Of a stretch of 8,720 nucleotides of DNA, positions 5,683 through 8,720 are shown piece after piece. A program made the position numbers and the translations under genes. The stretch lies in the NCBI GenBank assembly GCA_001774245.1, contig MEZF01000002.1, positions 5,406 through 14,125 of the forward strand. Reading direction: 5' to 3'. Position 1 is the first letter of the stretch. Every line of letters starts with the position of its first letter. This stretch comes from Candidatus Bathyarchaeota archaeon RBG_13_52_12 (GTDB lineage Archaea; Thermoproteota; Bathyarchaeia; TCS64). The notes below the pieces were generated by a model. The model was not told where the DNA came from. It saw nothing but the letters and a program-made list of their open reading frames with translations, and did not search any database.

Positions 5683-5690
5683 TTTTATAT
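5683..5690 (+). promoter_or_regulatory. TATA box for the etfB-etfA-dehydrogenase operon
   Basis: TTTTATAT is a near-consensus archaeal TATA box, 44 bases before the TTG start of etfB. A start near 5712 leaves a leader of about 22 bases that includes a GGGG tract (5722-5725) usable as a weak ribosome site. Confidence 0.6.
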
Positions 5691-5733
5691 CACTACAAAT
5701 AGCCTAGTCTCATCAAATAGCGGGGTTACTTCG

Positions 5734-6531
5734 TTGAGCATCGGCCTAAACATCGTCATCTGTATAAAACAGGTCCCCGAGACCACCGAGGTAGAGTTCG
5801 ACATGGAGACGGGTCGCCTCAAACGCGAAGGCGTCGCTGCTGTCATAAATCCCTTCGATGAGTTCGCTATAGAGACCGGTCTCCGCTTAAAGGAGAAACA
5901 CGGCGGTAAGGTCAAGGTCATCAGTATGGGCCCACCCATGGCGGAGCAGGCCCTACGCGATGCCATAGCTATGGGCTGCAACGAGGGCATCCTAGTCAGC
6001 GACCGCGTCTTCGGTGGTGCCGACACCTGGGCTACGAGCCTCACCCTCGCTAAGAGCATCCAACTCACGGGTCCCCACGACATAATAATCTGCGGCCTCA
6101 AGACCACGGATGGCGATACTGGCCAGACCGGCCCTGAGATGGCGGAGCACCTAGGAGAACCCTGCATAAGCTACGTCAGCCAGATACTCGACGTTAAGGA
6201 TGGGAAGGTCACACTCAAGCGCAACCTCGACGACGGAGTCGAAACCCTCGAAGCGCCACTCCCCCTCATCATCACCGTATCAAAAGATGTGGGGCAACCC
6301 CGCCTTGCCACCCTACGCGGTCGCCTAGCTGCCAAGAAAGCCACCATCACTCTGATCACCAACAAAGAGATGGGTATGAATCCTAAAGAGCTCGGCCTCG
6401 ATGGTAGCTATACACGAGTAACCAAGATATTCACCCCGGAGCCCCACGCAGGTGGCGAGATCATAGAGGGCACCGCCGACCAACTCGCTGATGTTATCTA
6501 CAGAAAGCTCCAGGAGGCAAAGGTAGTATGA
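5734..6531 (+). CDS. etfB: Electron transfer flavoprotein beta subunit (EtfB), bifurcating-type
   Basis: Small subunit of the cytosolic flavin heterodimer that passes electrons between the dehydrogenase and other carriers. In bifurcating Etfs this subunit binds the second FAD, where NAD(H) reacts. The 265 residues show the N-terminal strand NIVICIKQVPETTEVEFD, NPFDEFAIETGLRLKE, SMGPPMAEQALRDAIAMG, DRVFGGADTWATSLTLAKSI (90-109), the nucleotide loop DGDTGQTGP (126-134), and the beta-subunit signature region LKRNLDDGVETLEAPLPLII with QPRLATLRGRLAAKK (188-202). The GADTWATS and DGDTGQ stretches resemble EtfB of anaerobes that use electron bifurcation rather than mitochondrial EtfB. The TTG at 5734 is the only usual start that keeps the first strand intact. 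The stop overlaps the etfA ATG by 4 bases. Family certain, bifurcation inferred. Confidence 0.96.
   Translation: MSIGLNIVICIKQVPETTEVEFDMETGRLKREGVAAVINPFDEFAIETGLRLKEKHGGKVKVISMGPPMAEQALRDAIAMGCNEGILVSDRVFGGADTWATSLTLAKSIQLTGPHDIIICGLKTTDGDTGQTGPEMAEHLGEPCISYVSQILDVKDGKVTLKRNLDDGVETLEAPLPLIITVSKDVGQPRLATLRGRLAAKKATITLITNKEMGMNPKELGLDGSYTRVTKIFTPEPHAGGEIIEGTADQLADVIYRKLQEAKVV
6512..6517 (+). promoter_or_regulatory. Shine-Dalgarno site of etfA within etfB
   Basis: AGGAGG, a full match to the anti-Shine-Dalgarno core, sits 10 bases before the etfA ATG at 6528 and inside the end of etfB. It fixes the etfA start and shows that operon-internal genes here use Shine-Dalgarno initiation. Confidence 0.65.
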
Positions 6532-7724
6532 GTAACAAGCCAGTCAACGTCAGCGAAGCCTGCACGGGCTGCAGCGTCTGCGTCACAGCCTGCCCCTTCG
6601 GCGCAATAACCATCACTAACAACAAGGCAGAGATCAACGATGCCTGCAGAGTCTGCGGAGCCTGCGAACCCATCTGCCCAGTAAAGGCCATTACTCTCAA
6701 GAAGAGCGACACCCCACAGAATTTCGCCGACTGGCGAGGGGTCCTCGTCTACGCCGAGCAACATGACGGCAAAGTCCACCCCGTAGCCTACGAGCTGCTC
6801 GGAAAGGGTAAAGAACTCGCCACCACGCTGGAAGAGCCCATCTACGCCGTCGTAATCGGTAGCGGATTAACTAAAGCAGCAGAGGAGCTCATAAAACGTG
6901 GCGCAAATAAGGTCCTCGTCTACGACCACACAGTCCTCGCCACCTATCGCGACGACCCATACTCCCAAATTCTTACCGAGGCAACCCGAGAACTCAAGCC
7001 CAGTATCTTCCTAATCGGAGCTACCTCAATAGGCCGAACACTAGGCCCACGTGTCGCAGCCAAGCTCAGAACTGGCCTAACCGCCGACTGCACTGGCCTA
7101 GACATCGACCAGGAGACGAGGCTACTCCTCCAGACCCGCCCAGCTTACGGCGGAAATATCATGGCGACCATTTACACCCAGAACAGCCGCCCCCAGATGG
7201 CTACCGTTCGATACAAGGTTATGACAGAGGCACAGCCAGATCCCTCCCGCAATGGGGAGATAGTCAACAAGCCCGTTGATCCCGCGCGAATCCAGGACCG
7301 CGTCAAGGTCCTCGCCTTTGAGGCTGCAAAGGAGCAGGTCAACATAGTAGACGCTGATATAGTGGTCAGCGGAGGCAAAGGGCTTGGCGAGCCAAAGGGC
7401 TTCGAACTAGTGAAGCAGCTTGCGGACGCCCTCGGCGGGGCCGTCGGAGCAAGCCGTCCAACCGTGGACGAGGGATGGATTGGGTACCGGCACCAGGTTG
7501 GACTCAGCGGAAGAACTGTGCGGCCAAAGCTCTACCTCGCCTGTGGCATAAGCGGATCCGTCCAGCACCAGGCAGGCATGAAGACCAGCGATGTAATCAT
7601 CGCCATAAACAAGGATAAGGAGGCTCCCATCTGCCGCATAAGCACCCTTGCAGCTGTCGGAGACCTTTATGAGGTCGTCCCACGCCTCATAACGAGGATC
7701 AAGGAGCAGAAGACCCGTGGCTAA
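6528..7724 (+). CDS. etfA: EtfA with N-terminal 2x[4Fe-4S] ferredoxin domain
   Basis: Large Etf subunit that carries the electron-transferring FAD, fused to a ferredoxin domain as in caffeyl-CoA reductase and lactate dehydrogenase Etf complexes of acetogens. The 398 residues begin with a bacterial-type ferredoxin holding two complete cysteine quartets: C12, C15, C18, C22 and C40, C43, C46, C50, each followed by Pro. The EtfA N-terminal domain (about 70-265) includes RPAYGGNIMATI (204-215). The C-terminal FAD domain has GASRPTVDEGWIGYRHQVG (307-325), SGRTVRPKLYLACGISGSV (327-345), QHQAGM (346-351), INKDKEAPI (360-368) and VGDLYEVVP (377-385), all expected FAD contacts. It overlaps etfB by 4 bases and the downstream dehydrogenase by 8. 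The fused ferredoxin supports exchange with free ferredoxin. Family certain; direction of electron flow inferred. Confidence 0.97.
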   Translation: MSNKPVNVSEACTGCSVCVTACPFGAITITNNKAEINDACRVCGACEPICPVKAITLKKSDTPQNFADWRGVLVYAEQHDGKVHPVAYELLGKGKELATTLEEPIYAVVIGSGLTKAAEELIKRGANKVLVYDHTVLATYRDDPYSQILTEATRELKPSIFLIGATSIGRTLGPRVAAKLRTGLTADCTGLDIDQETRLLLQTRPAYGGNIMATIYTQNSRPQMATVRYKVMTEAQPDPSRNGEIVNKPVDPARIQDRVKVLAFEAAKEQVNIVDADIVVSGGKGLGEPKGFELVKQLADALGGAVGASRPTVDEGWIGYRHQVGLSGRTVRPKLYLACGISGSVQHQAGMKTSDVIIAINKDKEAPICRISTLAAVGDLYEVVPRLITRIKEQKTRG

Positions 7725-8720
7725 CTATAGGAAGGTTGACGAGGGTATCAGTCGTAGACTAGAGAACATAGTGGGCGCTAAGAACGTCTCAACAACCGGC
7801 GAGGACGTCGAGAAGGCCTCAGTCGATGAGAGTCCACTCGAGCCCCACCCACCAGAGATCGTCGTCAAACCCGCTAACTCAGCAGAGGTCTCCGCCATAA
7901 TGAAGCTCGCCTACGAGGAGACGATCCCCGTCGTGGCCCAGGGCGGGCGAACCGGCCTCAGCGGTGCGAGCCACCCGGTCCGCGGCGGCATAGCTCTCAG
8001 CCTAGAGCGTATGAACAAGATCCTCGAGATCGATGAAGACAATCTGACCTGCACCACCGAGCCCACCGCTCTCATAAGCGAGGTCCACGAGGCTACGGAG
8101 AAGGTAGGACTCTACTACCCACCCGACCCCGGACAGGAAAGCGGCAGCATAGGAGGTAATATAAACACGAACGCCGGTGGGATGCGAGCTGCTAAGTACG
8201 GCGTCACACGCGACTACATCCTGGCCCTTGAGGTTGTCCTACCCACCGGGGAGATCGTTATTATGGGTGGCAAGAATGTTAAGGACACCACCGGCTTCAG
8301 CCTTATCGACCTCATGATAGGCTCCGAGGGGACCCTCGGCGTCGTTACTAAGGTGACTCTCAGACTCATCCCAAAGCCCAAGTTCACAGCCCTAATCTAC
8401 GCCTCCTACGACAGCGCCTACGACGCCGCCAAGACCGTCGCCGAGATAGTCAAGCGGAAGGTCCAGCCATACGCCCTCGAATACCTCCCACAACACGCCA
8501 TACTCACAATCGAGAAATACATAGAGCGTAAACTCCCCGACAACACCCACCCCGCCTACCTAATGGTCGGTCTCGAGGCGAACAGCGAAGCCGAGCTCGA
8601 GAGAATACTCGAGGAGGCTGGTACAGTATGCATGGAGCTGGGCGCCGTCGACGCCTACATCGCCGAGACAGCGGAGCAGCAGAGGAGCATCTGGGAAGCG
8701 CGGAAAAAACTCTTCGACGC
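7717..8720 (+). CDS. FAD-linked 2-hydroxyacid dehydrogenase, GlcD/D-lactate type, cut by window edge
   Basis: Oxidises a 2-hydroxyacid, most likely D-lactate or possibly glycolate or 2-hydroxyglutarate, to the 2-oxoacid using FAD. The 334 visible codons contain the PCMH-type FAD domain: PPEIVVKPANSAEV (45-58), VAQGGRTGLSGASHP (73-87), GGIALSLERMNKILEID (90-106), YYPPDPGQESGSIGGNI (133-149), TNAGGMRAAKYGVTRDYIL (151-169) and TTGFSLIDLMIGSEGTLGVV (191-210). The start of the FAD-oxidase C-terminal domain follows (ALEYLPQHAI, then SIWEARKKLFD). The C-terminus lies beyond the window. GTG 7717 is the start: AAGGAG lies 10 bases before it, and it overlaps etfA by 8 bases. The gene order matches lctBCD of Acetobacterium (EtfB, EtfA, lactate dehydrogenase), so it should form a complex with the Etf. 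Substrate-contact residues are mostly past the edge, so the substrate is unsure. Confidence 0.93.
   Translation, partial: MANYRKVDEGISRRLENIVGAKNVSTTGEDVEKASVDESPLEPHPPEIVVKPANSAEVSAIMKLAYEETIPVVAQGGRTGLSGASHPVRGGIALSLERMNKILEIDEDNLTCTTEPTALISEVHEATEKVGLYYPPDPGQESGSIGGNINTNAGGMRAAKYGVTRDYILALEVVLPTGEIVIMGGKNVKDTTGFSLIDLMIGSEGTLGVVTKVTLRLIPKPKFTALIYASYDSAYDAAKTVAEIVKRKVQPYALEYLPQHAILTIEKYIERKLPDNTHPAYLMVGLEANSEAELERILEEAGTVCMELGAVDAYIAETAEQQRSIWEARKKLFD

Overview
The window looks like a chromosomal segment from an uncultivated or little-studied archaeon. Evidence for this is the archaeal type of PurB, TATA-like boxes about 25 bases upstream of likely transcript starts, several genes that appear leaderless, T-run termination, frequent TTG/GTG starts, and heavy use of ATA, AGG and AGA codons. 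The sequence alone does not fix the lineage. A complete bacterial-type GrpE/DnaK/DnaJ system, which many archaea acquired by transfer, is compatible with several mesophilic or moderately thermophilic groups.

Left half (1-5153) is all on the minus strand. In transcription order it holds purB (adenylosuccinate lyase), a YbaK/ProX-type aminoacyl-tRNA editing domain protein, grpE, dnaK, an unrecognised 45-residue ORF, and dnaJ, which is cut by the left edge. grpE and dnaK overlap by 8 bases. purB is closed by a T9 run directly after its stop codon, so the YbaK gene starts a new transcription unit. dnaJ seems to have its own promoter.

A 99-base intergenic region (5154-5252) holds divergent promoters. 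To its right, on the plus strand, are a stand-alone double ACT-domain protein and then a tightly packed operon. That operon encodes EtfB, an EtfA with an N-terminal 2x[4Fe-4S] ferredoxin domain, and a GlcD/D-lactate dehydrogenase-type FAD enzyme cut by the right edge. The overlaps are 4 and 8 bases. The order EtfB - ferredoxin-EtfA - FAD 2-hydroxyacid dehydrogenase matches the bacterial lctBCD electron-confurcating lactate dehydrogenase, so the most likely role is oxidation of a 2-hydroxyacid with electrons split or merged between NAD and ferredoxin.

Three things stand out. DnaK departs from the family consensus at several residues known to matter for ATPase function and interdomain coupling. 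PurB has a shortened, altered fumarate-lyase signature (Pro in place of Gly before the catalytic Ser). The Etf/dehydrogenase cassette is a candidate archaeal flavin-based bifurcating system. No mobile element, CRISPR array, tRNA or rRNA was seen.
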